A DNA stretch of 64,000 nt from Phycisphaeraceae bacterium (GTDB lineage Bacteria; Planctomycetota; Phycisphaerae; Phycisphaerales; Phycisphaeraceae). Made by a program: the position numbers and the translations under genes. The notes beneath the pieces were generated by a model. The model was not told the DNA's origin. It made no database searches and saw nothing but the letters and a program-made list of their open reading frames with translations. Location of the stretch: positions 62,001 through 126,000 of the forward strand of contig JADLFV010000031.1 in NCBI GenBank assembly GCA_020849625.1, written 5' to 3'. Below are positions 25,102 through 36,540 of this stretch, one piece after another; the first letter of the stretch is position 1, and every line of letters begins with the position of its first letter.

Positions 25102-26114
25102 AACAAATTCCCAATGACCAATTCCCAATGACCAAGACGCCACTGGCCTCGGCATTGGTCATTGGTCATTGGTCGTTGGTCATTTGCCTGTTCAGCTTCG
25201 CCCTGCTGCTTTTCAGTTGCGCCGCGCAACCCTATGCCCCCCAATCGCAGCAGAATCTGCACAACATCCGCCCCACCACCGCGCCGCTGATGCCGGTCGG
25301 CGGCTTCCAACTTCTGGACGTGCACGTCAACGGCCGCGACGGCGGACGATTCATGCTCGACACCGGCAGCAACCTCTGCCTGATCGATCGCGGCGCCGCC
25401 GCTCGTCTCGAACTGCCCGTCACCGGCCAGGGCCAGGCCCTCGGCGTCGCCGGCGCCGAATCGTTCGACTATTGCACCATAGACAATCTCAGCATCGAGG
25501 GCTTCAGTCTGCCCCCGCGCACTTTGGGCGCGGTCAACCTCTTCGCCATGCGACGCAGCGGCGCGCCCATGGCCGGCATCCTCGGCTTCAACGCCCTGGC
25601 CCAGGAATGCTTCACCATCGACCCCCGGAAGCGAACGCTCACCATCGGCGACTCGTGGGATGACTCGATCCACAGCGAACCGCTGCTGCTGATCAACCGC
25701 CTGCCCGCCGTGCGCGTGAAACTGGGTCGCCGCGAAGCCGTCCTGATCCTCGACACCGGCGCGGACAATGAACTGACGCTGCACGCCGAAGCCGTGCGCG
25801 GCTGGCCCGACATCTTCAGCGTGCCGCAGACCGGCTCCGGCATGTCGCGCGGCATGGGCGGCGTCGTGGCCGGCTCACGCACCTGGGTCAAACAAATCAC
25901 CGTGCTGGGCGTATCGATCCAGGACGTGGCTGTCAGTGTCGATCCAACACCGCCAGGCCTCAACCGCCACACCCCGGTAGCCGGCCGCGTGGGCAACGCC
26001 GTGCTGCGCAACTTCCTGCTGACCTTCGACGCCCCCCACAACCGCATCGGAGCCAAGTGGCTTCCGATAATCGAAGACAACAAATCACAGTCACAACCCG
26101 CCGGCGGTCGATAA
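25098..26114 (+). CDS. Lipoprotein with tandem retropepsin-like aspartic protease domains
   Basis: 338 aa. The first 45 residues form a lipoprotein-type signal ending LLLFSC. Two retropepsin-like domains follow, each with its own Asp-Thr-Gly: FMLDTGSNLCLID near residue 86 and VLILDTGADNELTL near 218. Each domain has the hydrophobic-Gly flap order, so the chain could fold into a pseudo-dimeric protease in the cell envelope. Residues 2-30 are encoded by a short-period inverted repeat (25104-25187), so the signal peptide appears to have been assembled from repeat DNA. Substrate unknown. Confidence 0.75.
   Translation: MKQIPNDQFPMTKTPLASALVIGHWSLVICLFSFALLLFSCAAQPYAPQSQQNLHNIRPTTAPLMPVGGFQLLDVHVNGRDGGRFMLDTGSNLCLIDRGAAARLELPVTGQGQALGVAGAESFDYCTIDNLSIEGFSLPPRTLGAVNLFAMRRSGAPMAGILGFNALAQECFTIDPRKRTLTIGDSWDDSIHSEPLLLINRLPAVRVKLGRREAVLILDTGADNELTLHAEAVRGWPDIFSVPQTGSGMSRGMGGVVAGSRTWVKQITVLGVSIQDVAVSVDPTPPGLNRHTPVAGRVGNAVLRNFLLTFDAPHNRIGAKWLPIIEDNKSQSQPAGGR
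25104..25187. repeat. Inverted short-period repeat (CAATGAC type) inside a coding start
   Basis: The left arm has units CCCAATGACCAATT; the right arm has CATTGGTCATTGGTCATTGG. They pair as a long hairpin with period 7. The left arm codes for PNDQFPMTK and the right for ALVIGHWSLVI, the hydrophobic core of the signal peptide. Confidence 0.85.
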
Positions 26115-26121
26115 CAACAGC

Positions 26122-26511
26122 GTGCGGATCGAACCCTATGAGCGGCAGAGTTCGTGGCGCAAGGCGATGAAACTCGCTGCCACGATGTATCGCATCACCC
26201 AGGATTTCCCGCAAGAGGAAAAGTCCGGCCTGACCGCGGCGATCCGAAGACTGGCCACGGCGATACCCGGCAAACTCGCCGACGCCCACGGCCACGTCGA
26301 AGCTGATGCCGCCATCAAGTCCTTCGAGTCGGTCCAGGCCACGCTGCGCGAACTGCAATCGACGCTGCAGATCGCGGCCATGCTCGACATGCTCTCGCAC
26401 TTCCGCCTGCACCGGCTGCGCGGCCAGTGCCAGAAGATCGACGACCTGATCGAGGACAGCATCGAGACTTGCCGCCTCCACCGCGAGGCGATGGCCAAAG
26501 AGGCGGCATGA
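26122..26511 (+). CDS. Four-helix bundle protein (S23 family)
   Basis: 129 aa, GTG start 7 bp after the protease stop. The order of four helices matches the S23 ribosomal-associated/four-helix family: WRKAMKLAATMYRITQDFPQEEKSGLTAAIRRLATAIPGKLADA, then ESVQATLRELQSTLQIAAML. Typical members share FPxxExxGLxxQxRRAxxSIPxNIAEG. It is more diverged here (GKLADAHG replaces NIAEG). These proteins were first noted inside 23S rRNA intervening sequences, but many, as here, are free-standing. Molecular role unknown. Confidence 0.7.
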   Translation: MRIEPYERQSSWRKAMKLAATMYRITQDFPQEEKSGLTAAIRRLATAIPGKLADAHGHVEADAAIKSFESVQATLRELQSTLQIAAMLDMLSHFRLHRLRGQCQKIDDLIEDSIETCRLHREAMAKEAA

Positions 26512-26525
26512 GTCGTGATCGCAAA

Positions 26526-26570
26526 GAGCCGCGACCGTGAGGGAGCGGTTTCCCCTGACAATCGCGGCTC
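26526..26570. repeat. Hairpin repeat (GAGCCGCGA type)
   Basis: GAGCCGCGA at 26526-26534 pairs with TCGCGGCTC at 26562-26570, enclosing ACCGTGAGGGAGCGG-like sequence. It lies between the four-helix gene and the flavoprotein gene. Confidence 0.6.
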
Positions 26571-26615
26571 GGACTCCGAGATGTACAATCGGTGTGGGAG
26601 TGATCGAGCGAAGCG

Positions 26616-27659
26616 ATGAGCAAAGTGACGCTAACCAAGGTGCTGATCGTGGGCGCCGGGCCGATCGGCCTGGAGCTGGCGGCGTGTCTCAAGCACGCCG
26701 GGGTGGACTACCTGCACGTCGAGGCGGGACAGATCGGCCAGACCATGAGCTGGTATCCCATCAACGCCCATTTCTTCTCCAGCCCCGAGCGCATCGCCAT
26801 CGCCGGTCTGCCTCTGCACGCGCCCGATCAGAGTAAGACCAGCCGCGAGCAATATCTCACTTACCTGCGCGGCGTCGTCGAATACTACGACCTGAAAATC
26901 CGCACCTACGAGACGGTCACCCACATCCAGCGGCTGTCGCCAACCGGTTTCCACGTCACCACCACCAAGACGGTCTATCACGCGGACAATCTGGTGCTGG
27001 CCATCGGCGACATGCACGGGCCGCGGAAGTTGAACATTCCCGGCGAGGACCTGCCGCAAGTCAGTCATTATTTCGTTGAGCCGCACCGATACTTCCGCCA
27101 GAAGCTGCTGATCGTGGGCGGGCGCAACAGCGCGGTGGAGGCTGCCTTGCGTTGCCAGCGGGTGGGCGCTTACGTCACGCTAAGCTACCGCCGGGCCGAT
27201 TTCGACCTCGAGCACATCAAGTACTGGCTGTACCCCGAACTCAAGAGCCTGATCCGGGCCGGCAAGATCACGTTCAAGCCGCAGACTGTTCCCGTTGAAA
27301 TCCACGCTGATCACGTGGTGCTGCATTCGCCAATCGAAAATCGCCAATCGAAAATCCCCAGCGATTTCGTGCTGCTGCTGACCGGCTACGTGATGGACAG
27401 CAAACTGTTCGAGCTGGCGGGCGTGACGCTCAAGGGTGAAAACCGCGCCCCGGTGTACGATCAGGAGACCATGCAGACGGACGTGCCCGGGCTGTACGTG
27501 GCCGGCACCGCCGCCGCCGGCACGCAGGTGCGCTTCCACGTGTTCATCGAGAACAGCCATCCCCACGTCGCTCGTATCGTGCAGGCCCTGACCGGGTCGC
27601 CCCCGCCGGACGGCCTGGTCAACCCCGTGGCCCGCGACTTCGCCCTGCCTGAGAGCTAA
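26616..27659 (+). CDS. YpdA-like FAD/NAD(P)-dependent oxidoreductase
   Basis: 347 aa. The first dinucleotide motif [10 protein letters not shown] is at 12-21. [20 protein letters not shown] resembles the flavin-adjacent block of YpdA, the bacillithiol disulfide reductase family. The second nucleotide motif [12 protein letters not shown] is near 168, and the C-terminal [20 protein letters not shown] completes the FAD site. No CxxC redox pair is visible, as in YpdA. Electron acceptor unknown. Residues around 225-236 ([11 protein letters not shown]) are encoded by two units of a 13-base short-period repeat, probably an in-frame insertion between strands. Confidence 0.8.
   Translation: MSKVTLTKVLIVGAGPIGLELAACLKHAGVDYLHVEAGQIGQTMSWYPINAHFFSSPERIAIAGLPLHAPDQSKTSREQYLTYLRGVVEYYDLKIRTYETVTHIQRLSPTGFHVTTTKTVYHADNLVLAIGDMHGPRKLNIPGEDLPQVSHYFVEPHRYFRQKLLIVGGRNSAVEAALRCQRVGAYVTLSYRRADFDLEHIKYWLYPELKSLIRAGKITFKPQTVPVEIHADHVVLHSPIENRQSKIPSDFVLLLTGYVMDSKLFELAGVTLKGENRAPVYDQETMQTDVPGLYVAGTAAAGTQVRFHVFIENSHPHVARIVQALTGSPPPDGLVNPVARDFALPES
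27329..27357. repeat. Short-period repeat (CAATCGAAAATCG) within a gene
   Basis: Two tandem 13-14 base units, CAATCGAAAATCG and CCAATCGAAAATCC, lie in frame inside the YpdA-like gene and encode IENRQSKIP. Confidence 0.7.
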
Positions 27660-30821
<3,162 letters not shown>

Positions 30822-30839
30822 TTCACTCCCGCGCGGCGG

Positions 30840-30858
30840 AGGCCGGTTCACCGGCCGT
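30840..30858. repeat. GC hairpin (AGGCCGGTT family), second copy
   Basis: AGGCCGGTTCACCGGCCGT, 18 of 19 bases identical to 16571-16589, lies 18 bp after the lacZ stop. It could end lacZ transcription. Confidence 0.65.
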
Positions 30859-30879
30859 CTCCCCGCGCCCCTCATACAC

Positions 30880-30955
30880 TCACCGCAGAGGACACAGATC
30901 GCGGAGTACAATGCATCACGAGCTTGAGTCTCTGCCTCCGCGCCCTCCGCCGTGA
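30880..30955. repeat. Degenerate inverted short-period repeat (CGCAGAG type)
   Basis: TCACCGCAGAGGACACAG... on the left and ...CTCCGCCGTGA on the right are a worn version of the element at 2026-2118. Confidence 0.6.
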
Positions 30956-30982
30956 ACTGCCTTTTATGAATTGATTGTCACC

Positions 30983-31651
30983 ATGACCAACGGCCACCAG
31001 AAAAACATCATCAAACGCTACTACGAACACCACGACACCATCCAGTCCAACAAGCTCAGCGAACTGGTCAGCGAACTCTGGCTTGCTGAAGGCGCCGCCG
31101 CGACCAAATTGTGGGGACAGGCCCAGATCGCCCTGATGCGCCTGAACGTCGCCGGCGCCGTCGCCGCGGCCATCGTCAACAAGCGCGACGTCACCGCCCT
31201 GGCTGAACTGGTGCAGAAACTCGACGCCAAAGGCGCACCGCCCCGGTCCGCGCCCGCCTCCCCTCCCTCTCAGGAAAGCCCGGCAACTCCTGTTGCCGGG
31301 TTCCGGGGACAGTCCAGCGCCCAAGAGCAGCCCATCGCTCCCGGTGCCCAGTCTGTTTCAGATGGCCGCACCATTTCCCAGATGAAAGCCGACCTCGCCG
31401 CCGAGTCCGGCCGCGACTCGCTGGACGAACCCAACCTCAAGCGTGCCCTCAAAGCCTTCCGCAAAAAACTCAAACTGATGCGCCTCGAAGACGAATCCCG
31501 CCTCGGCAACCGCTACACCACCTCCGGCCGAACCTCCAACATCACCGCCATCACCCCACCCCACGATTACCCGCCGGCCGTCTGGCAGAAACTCGTAGAG
31601 CTGGGCCGCCTCAAAAATGCCGGGCAGGGGACATATCAGTTGCCGGGGTAG
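30983..31651 (+). CDS. Conserved hypothetical protein, probable planctomycete family
   Basis: 222 aa from the ATG at 30983; a TTG 12 bases earlier is less likely. Residues 1-75 are helical (NIIKRYYEHHDTIQSNKLSELVSELWL), residues 75-125 are a Pro/Ala/Ser-rich linker, and residues 125-222 form a second basic helical part ending PPAVWQKLVELGRLKNAGQGTYQLPG. That end resembles a small winged-helix-like tail. No named family is recognised. It stands alone between lacZ and the helicase gene. Confidence 0.6.
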   Translation: MTNGHQKNIIKRYYEHHDTIQSNKLSELVSELWLAEGAAATKLWGQAQIALMRLNVAGAVAAAIVNKRDVTALAELVQKLDAKGAPPRSAPASPPSQESPATPVAGFRGQSSAQEQPIAPGAQSVSDGRTISQMKADLAAESGRDSLDEPNLKRALKAFRKKLKLMRLEDESRLGNRYTTSGRTSNITAITPPHDYPPAVWQKLVELGRLKNAGQGTYQLPG

Positions 31652-31889
31652 TGCAAAAACAACCGATACCAGCATCTTTCTGTCAGGACCTGGCTGGAGT
31701 ACAACACAGAACAGGCGTGTGTCGCGTGTGTCGCAAATGGGACGGGCTAAGGCGTCAGCCTGGCCTCATCACGGGTGAGCCGGTGACTGCACATTTGCGC
31801 CACTCTTCATGTAATATCACTGGTGGTGGCTCTTCTGGGTCGTACAATAACCATTTGATACACAAGTTCTGTCGCCGGGTGATATTCCA

Positions 31890-33914
31890 ATGGGAGTCAA
31901 CCAAGCTGAATATTCAGACGTGCCAACGTCAAGCCGATGGTTTTATCGTGACACCATTGCACGGTTCATATCATCAGACGAGGTGACAGTTCTCGGCGTA
32001 CTTACCAAGAACTGCGGTTTCTCTGTCGAAACAACTCAAAGCGACGCGTGGATCGCAGAATTTCGATTGTTGCGAAATGCCCTAAGCGCGTGCACGGGTG
32101 AAATATTCCTTGAATACTCAATCCCGCGCATGGGACGTCGAGTTGATGTTGTACTCCTGATAGGCGCTGTCGTATTCGTGGTTGAATTTAAAATCAACAG
32201 TCATGAGTATCGCCGTTCGGATCTTGAGCAGGTGTGGGACTATGCACTTGATCTCAAGAATTTTCACAAGGCATCACACAACCACTTCGTGGCACCCATT
32301 CTTGTTGCCACCCAAGCTCCGCCCAAGCTGCTACAGGTTGCTGTGACGCATCACCGCGACAGGACATTATTTCCAATCTGCTCAAATGCAGACAATTTCG
32401 CGGCGGCCGTTAAATCGGTTGTTCAATTCGCAGATGACGCACCGATCGATCCTGCTGCCTGGGCATCTGGCAGTTACTGTCCCACGCCGACGATCATTGA
32501 GGCAGCCACCGCACTGTACAATCACCACTCCGTTGAGGACATCTCGCGCAACGATGCCGGCGCCATCAATCTGCGGCAGACGTCTCAGTGCATCGCCGAG
32601 GTCATTCGCCGTTCTCGCGATGGTTCTCGCAAGTCCATTTGTTTTGTGACGGGTGTACCCGGTGCCGGCAAAACGTTGGTGGGCCTGAATATTGCCACGA
32701 CACACTATGACAAAGACAGCGACCTTTACAGTGTGTTTCTTTCAGGGAATGGCCCCCTGGTCAAAGTGCTGCGGGAAGCCCTCGTCCGCGACAAGGTCAA
32801 GCGCACAAAAGGCCACGGCAAGCGTATGACCAAATCCGATGCACGCAGTGAAGTCAAAATGTTTATCCAGAATGTCCACAACTTTCGTGACGATTGCCTG
32901 GTTGACGATGGCCGCCCCCCCGTGGAACACGTGGCATTATTCGATGAGGCACAGCGAGCATGGAATCATCACCAAACTGCCGCATTTATGGCGCGAAAGA
33001 AGAAGCGGCCGGGATTTTCCATGTCTGAGCCCGAGTTTCTCATTTCGTGTTTGGATCGTCATCCAGATTGGGCTGTTGTGGTTTGCCTTGTCGGCGGTGG
33101 TCAGGAGATCAACACCGGAGAAGCTGGGATCGGCGAGTGGATCAACTCGCTGCAAGCCTCCTATCCGCACTGGGATATATGGTTGTCAGAACACCTAACT
33201 GATAGTGAATATGGTGCTGGCGACGTCCTGAAAGAACTTAAGGACAGACCCGGCGTGAGGTATGTTGATGATCTTCATCTTGCCGTTTCGTTGCGGTCAT
33301 ATCGCGCAGAGCATGTGAGCTTGTTTGTCAAACAAGTACTCGACCTCGAAGCCAACGCAGCATCAACCACGTTGCAGCAGTTGAGCGAATACCCCATTGT
33401 CATTACCCGAGACATCGCGAAAGCAAAACAGTGGTTGCGCAACAAAGCGCGTGGCAGTGAACGATATTGCATGGGCGTATCGTCGCAAGCAGAACGACTG
33501 AAGCCATATGCCATTGATATTCGTCCCGAAATCGACCCTGTGCATTGGTTCCTGAATGATAAAGATGATGTTCGTTCGTCTTATTATCTGGAAGACGTCG
33601 CCACAGAGTTCCACATCCAAGGTTTGGAGTTGGATTGGACCTGCGTGACGTGGGACGCTGATCTGCGCTATTCAACATCCGGCTGGCAATACAAGTCATT
33701 CCATGGTAACCGCTGGAAAAACATCAAGAGCATTGATCGGCGGCGATATTTGAAAAACGCATATCGCGTCCTCCTGACACGTGCCCGTCAGGGTATGGTC
33801 ATCGTTGTGCCACATGGTGATCGTGACGACCCCACACGGTTGCCTGCGTACTATGATGCAACGTACGAGTACCTTTGTACTGTCGGCTTACGACAATTGG
33901 ATGAGCTGGCTTAG
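31890..33914 (+). CDS. Nuclease-helicase: PD-(D/E)XK N-terminus plus DUF2075 (Schlafen-like) helicase
   Basis: 674 aa. Residues 70-125 show a restriction-nuclease pattern: E75, D86 in RRVDVVLL, E99-F-K101 and Q114 with WDYALDL. Residues 245-650 form a superfamily-1-like helicase of the DUF2075 type. Walker A is GVPGAGKT (255-262), Walker B LFDEAQ (350-355), a [13 protein letters not shown] block follows, and [15 protein letters not shown] serves as motif VI. The base composition is clearly lower in GC than the neighbours, and gaps with repeats lie on both sides, which suggests lateral transfer. A stand-alone nuclease-helicase of this kind often belongs to phage defence; here that is inference. 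The ATG at 31890 lacks a strong ribosome site. Confidence 0.75.
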   Translation: MGVNQAEYSDVPTSSRWFYRDTIARFISSDEVTVLGVLTKNCGFSVETTQSDAWIAEFRLLRNALSACTGEIFLEYSIPRMGRRVDVVLLIGAVVFVVEFKINSHEYRRSDLEQVWDYALDLKNFHKASHNHFVAPILVATQAPPKLLQVAVTHHRDRTLFPICSNADNFAAAVKSVVQFADDAPIDPAAWASGSYCPTPTIIEAATALYNHHSVEDISRNDAGAINLRQTSQCIAEVIRRSRDGSRKSICFVTGVPGAGKTLVGLNIATTHYDKDSDLYSVFLSGNGPLVKVLREALVRDKVKRTKGHGKRMTKSDARSEVKMFIQNVHNFRDDCLVDDGRPPVEHVALFDEAQRAWNHHQTAAFMARKKKRPGFSMSEPEFLISCLDRHPDWAVVVCLVGGGQEINTGEAGIGEWINSLQASYPHWDIWLSEHLTDSEYGAGDVLKELKDRPGVRYVDDLHLAVSLRSYRAEHVSLFVKQVLDLEANAASTTLQQLSEYPIVITRDIAKAKQWLRNKARGSERYCMGVSSQAERLKPYAIDIRPEIDPVHWFLNDKDDVRSSYYLEDVATEFHIQGLELDWTCVTWDADLRYSTSGWQYKSFHGNRWKNIKSIDRRRYLKNAYRVLLTRARQGMVIVVPHGDRDDPTRLPAYYDATYEYLCTVGLRQLDELA

Positions 33915-34480
33915 CATCACCATTCCCGCGCCCGACAAGAACGCCCCCGGACCCCGGAAGCGTGTGAGCTCTTCCGGGGGGGGGGCGATGTGCGCGGCAT
34001 CGAGCAGGGTTGCATCGGGTGCGCCTCGAACGTGCGTTCGTTGTCTTTCAATAGCCGGACTGCTGGGCAGGCAGGAAGTTCCGATGTCCGGCGAGGCGTA
34101 GCCGGCCGGTTGTTCAGATGCGCTGTCGGACTGAATGGCCACGAGATGTTCAACTTCGGTGCGGGGGGCTGGAGAGGTGGCAAATCACGCACTTGCGAAA
34201 AGCGCAACGTTTGTGCGCGCCGGGGGGGTCAAATGGTGATGCCACAGGCATTTACTGAATGCGGCGGGCTGGCCAGTCTGTGCGCCAATTCGGGCGTGAT
34301 CTAGCACGATTGCAGGCCCCCGGAAGTCAAACATGCCTGGACCGAGGGGTGAAAATGCAGGGGACGGGAGGTGAACAAAGGCTCCGGCATGCTCGCCCGG
34401 AAGCTAAGCGCGCCATGCCCGGGACAACTTACTTCCGGGGCGGGGTCAACAGGTAACGTGTGCCACGAAGCGCAGCGGCT
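33915..34480. other. Gene-free stretch with clustered CCCCCGGAA motifs
   Basis: No coding pattern is convincing on either strand. It contains the hairpin at 33952-33979, a perfect motif copy at 34316, a degenerate inverted copy near 34431, and a CCGGCGAG-type unit at 34086. Possibly decayed DNA left by an insertion. Confidence 0.6.
33952..33979. terminator. Hairpin of two inverted CCCCGGAAG motifs
   Basis: CCCCGGAAG and CTTCCGGGG form a perfect 9-bp stem with a 10-base loop, 38 bp after the nuclease-helicase stop. No T-run follows. Paired inverted uptake-type motifs act as terminators in some other bacteria. Confidence 0.5.
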
Positions 34481-34687
34481 TTACTCAGTAGCCACCAAGC
34501 CTGAGACAAAACCCGTGGCAGCAGAAGCGCCTCGAACGGCGCGGGTCTGCCGGCGATTGACCACTCGACGGTTGGCCCAGTAGTCCGAGACCATCATTCT
34601 GCGCACCGTGACGACATACCAGCAGAACAGTACAAACACCACGAGCGCAGACACCAGCATGTCCGCATAGAGCTTAAACAATGACAT
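34481..34687 (-). CDS. Small single-span membrane protein, unknown
   Basis: 68 aa from the ATG at 34687, preceded by AGAAGG eight bases upstream. One hydrophobic helix (about 9-30, LYADMLVSALVVFVLFCWYVVTV) is followed by a basic tail with NRRVVNRRQTR. No family is recognised. The clear ribosome site and the helix/basic pattern support a real gene, but it is short and isolated. An upstream ORF extension to 34783 is not needed. Confidence 0.4.
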   Translation of the reverse strand: MSLFKLYADMLVSALVVFVLFCWYVVTVRRMMVSDYWANRRVVNRRQTRAVRGASAATGFVSGLVATE

Positions 34688-34827
34688 AAGAGCCTTCTTT
34701 CTTCTCCAGGATGTGCGACCCGATCCATCTCCTCTTGCTTTGCAAGGCAGGCTTACCCTCGCCTGTATTGCCAATAATATCATGGTTAGCAGAGATACAC
34801 AAGCGTCATTTCCGTATCGCCCATAGC

Positions 34828-34845
34828 ATTCTCACAAATGAGAAT
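34828..34845. promoter_or_regulatory. Palindrome upstream of the small membrane protein gene
   Basis: ATTCTC-ACAAAT-GAGAAT, a perfect 6-bp inverted repeat in AT-rich DNA between the PhyH and small-protein genes, both transcribed leftward. It could be an operator; the regulator is unknown. Confidence 0.35.
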
Positions 34846-34967
34846 ACGGTTTTGATCCCCGGCGTGCTGCCACCGGGAGCAGAGCACACCTCGCCCCTGG
34901 CCCCCGGAAGTGTGTGCGGGTGGAGCTGTGAACTGCCGAGGGGAGCGAACTTCTCACTTCCTGGGGG

Positions 34968-35903
34968 TCAGCAGGAGACGTTTTTGCCTTCGTTGCCGAA
35001 GGCGTCGAGGCGGACCTGTTCGTCCACCTGGGAGACCTCAGCGGGGACGTAGTGCAACTGGATGGCCCAGCGCCAGGCGTCGGTGTGGTTGGTCGGTGTG
35101 CCATGGGGGAGTTTGGCGTCGAACAGGAGGATGTCGCCGGCGTCCATGGCGGCACAGACACTGGGGGTGCCGAGGATGTCGGTGTCGCACAGTTGCCAGT
35201 CACGGCGCATGAAGTGTGTGCGTGGGCCTGACTTATGGCCGCCGGCGAGCAGGAACATGCAGCCGTTCTCGGGGCCGACACGGTCGAGTGCGATCCACAC
35301 GCCGACGATGCGGGTGTCAAGGGGCAGGTTGAAGTAAGCATGATCCTGATGCCAGGGTTTTTCCCGGCCGCGCGGGGGCTTGATCATGGCCATGTCCTGA
35401 AACAGCCGCACTTTATGGCGGGCCAGGCGGGTGACGGCATCGAACAGTTGCTTCTTGTAGGCCACGGCCCGCAGCGGCTCGTGGCGCTCGCTGAAGCCCA
35501 TGAACTTGCGGACATAGCGGCTGCGGACGTCAGCGGGCACGCTGGGCAGGTGCTGGCCGGTATCGCCCAGGGCCAAGTCCTCGAAGCGGGCGTTTTCCTT
35601 GCCCCCGGAAGTTGCCGCCCCGGAAGCAGCGAGCAGGGGCAGGTGCCGGCGGATCGCGCCCTCGTAGTAGATCGAGTCGCAATCGGGATCATCAGCGGAA
35701 GTCATGCGGATCAACTCGTCGCGGGCAGAGGTCACCTCGCCGGCCGTAAGGCCGCCAGCCACAATGAGATAGCCATGCTCGTCATAGCGGCGGAGAGCCT
35801 GCTCGTCGAGTGCGTCGAAGCCGGGGACCTTTTCCGCGAGGCGATCGCTGTGGTATAGCTGCGGGTCGTGGGGGGCGATTTCCGATTCGATGACCACCTG
35901 CAT
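34968..35903 (-). CDS. PhyH-family Fe(II)/2-oxoglutarate dioxygenase
   Basis: 311 aa from the ATG at 35903, which has AGGAG seven bases upstream; the ATG at 35909 is too close to that site. PWHQDHAYF gives the iron-binding HxD, KLPHGTPTNH the distal His, and WRWAIQLHY the 2-oxoglutarate Arg. The family hydroxylates small molecules in the cytoplasm. Substrate unknown. A loop (ASGAATSGG) is encoded by one perfect and one degenerate copy of the CCCCCGGAA motif. Two further motif copies lie just beyond the stop. Confidence 0.85.
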   Translation of the reverse strand: MQVVIESEIAPHDPQLYHSDRLAEKVPGFDALDEQALRRYDEHGYLIVAGGLTAGEVTSARDELIRMTSADDPDCDSIYYEGAIRRHLPLLAASGAATSGGKENARFEDLALGDTGQHLPSVPADVRSRYVRKFMGFSERHEPLRAVAYKKQLFDAVTRLARHKVRLFQDMAMIKPPRGREKPWHQDHAYFNLPLDTRIVGVWIALDRVGPENGCMFLLAGGHKSGPRTHFMRRDWQLCDTDILGTPSVCAAMDAGDILLFDAKLPHGTPTNHTDAWRWAIQLHYVPAEVSQVDEQVRLDAFGNEGKNVSC

Positions 35904-35929
35904 GGGCATGCTCCTGATGAAGATATCTA

Positions 35930-35957
35930 AATATATCAAAGTAAGAATCGTTGTCAA
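35930..35957 (-). promoter_or_regulatory. Strong sigma-70-type promoter for the PhyH gene
   Basis: On the minus strand TTGACA (35957-35952), a 16-base spacer, and TATATT (35935-35930), 27 bases before the ATG. The -10 region lies in an AT-rich partial palindrome (GATAT...ATATC). Confidence 0.6.
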
Positions 35958-36115
35958 GCAAGGATTTACCTTATATGGGATTCGAGCGTCGCAGCCAGGT
36001 TGGTGTTCGATCGCAACTTGGGGCTCTCGCAGGAGTAAAGCCAGCAATGGCCGGTACTGGGCTTTGGCTGGCCCTGTTGTAGCGGAAGGTGGTTTTGTGA
36101 CTGACTGTGTTACAG

Positions 36116-36145
36116 TTGGCCAGATCAGCCGATCCGAAATATAAT
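36116..36145 (+). promoter_or_regulatory. Promoter of tRNA-Met
   Basis: TTGGCC (36116-36121), an 18-base spacer and a perfect TATAAT (36140-36145), ending 12 bases before the mature tRNA 5' end. Confidence 0.55.
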
Positions 36146-36157
36146 GGCCCATTCGAC

Positions 36158-36230
36158 GCCGACGTAGCTCAGTTGGTAGAGCAGGGGATTCATAAGCCCC
36201 GGGTCACTGGTTCGAGTCCAGTCGTCGGCA
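36158..36230 (+). tRNA. tRNA-Met (CAT), elongator type
   Basis: 73 nt. The acceptor stem GCCGACG pairs with CGTCGGC, followed by discriminator A. The D arm is GCTC...GAGC and the T arm has GGTTCGAGTCC. The anticodon loop TTCATAA gives CAT. The first pair is G-C, so it is not an initiator tRNA. The innermost anticodon-stem position is an A-G mismatch (GGGGA / GCCCC). CCA is not encoded. It could instead be a lysidine-modified tRNA-Ile. Confidence 0.93.
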
Positions 36231-36540
36231 TTACACATCTACCTGTCGCAATTTGGCGAGCTTGAACCCTTAACCCTCTACTGGTGATCATTCATTCACC
36301 AAGCAGCCTCGACATCAACAGTACCGTCTACCTCAGCCTTGGCAGCCTCGTTTCTCTGGAGTTCCGAAGGCGCCCAGTTCCCATGATGGCATCGCCCTGG
36401 CCAGTCTCGCCGGATACGTTTTCGCCTCCGTGATGGCGTCGAAATGATTGTGGAAGTCCCCATTTCTTCCCACAAGAACGCGAGCGTCGATGCCCTTGTG
36501 GCGCTCTTGGCCGAGGCCAACGATGGGCTGCTGTAGAGCT
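36231..36540. other. Gene-free spacer after tRNA-Met
   Basis: No supported gene. A 31-codon open stretch (36443-36535, starting MIVEVPISSHKNASVDAL) looks protein-like but is too short to call and may be a gene remnant beside the tRNA. Confidence 0.5.

Noticed and set aside
34828-34845. A Fur box
   Set aside because: The inverted repeat ATTCTC-N6-GAGAAT has only weak likeness to the Fur consensus, and the nearby genes have no iron-uptake role.
36158-36230. tRNA-Met as an attachment site with a tRNA 3' duplicate
   Set aside because: No copy of the tRNA 3' end (GTTCGAGTCCAGTCGTCGGC) was found elsewhere in the window and no integrase gene is near, so island integration here is only a hypothesis.
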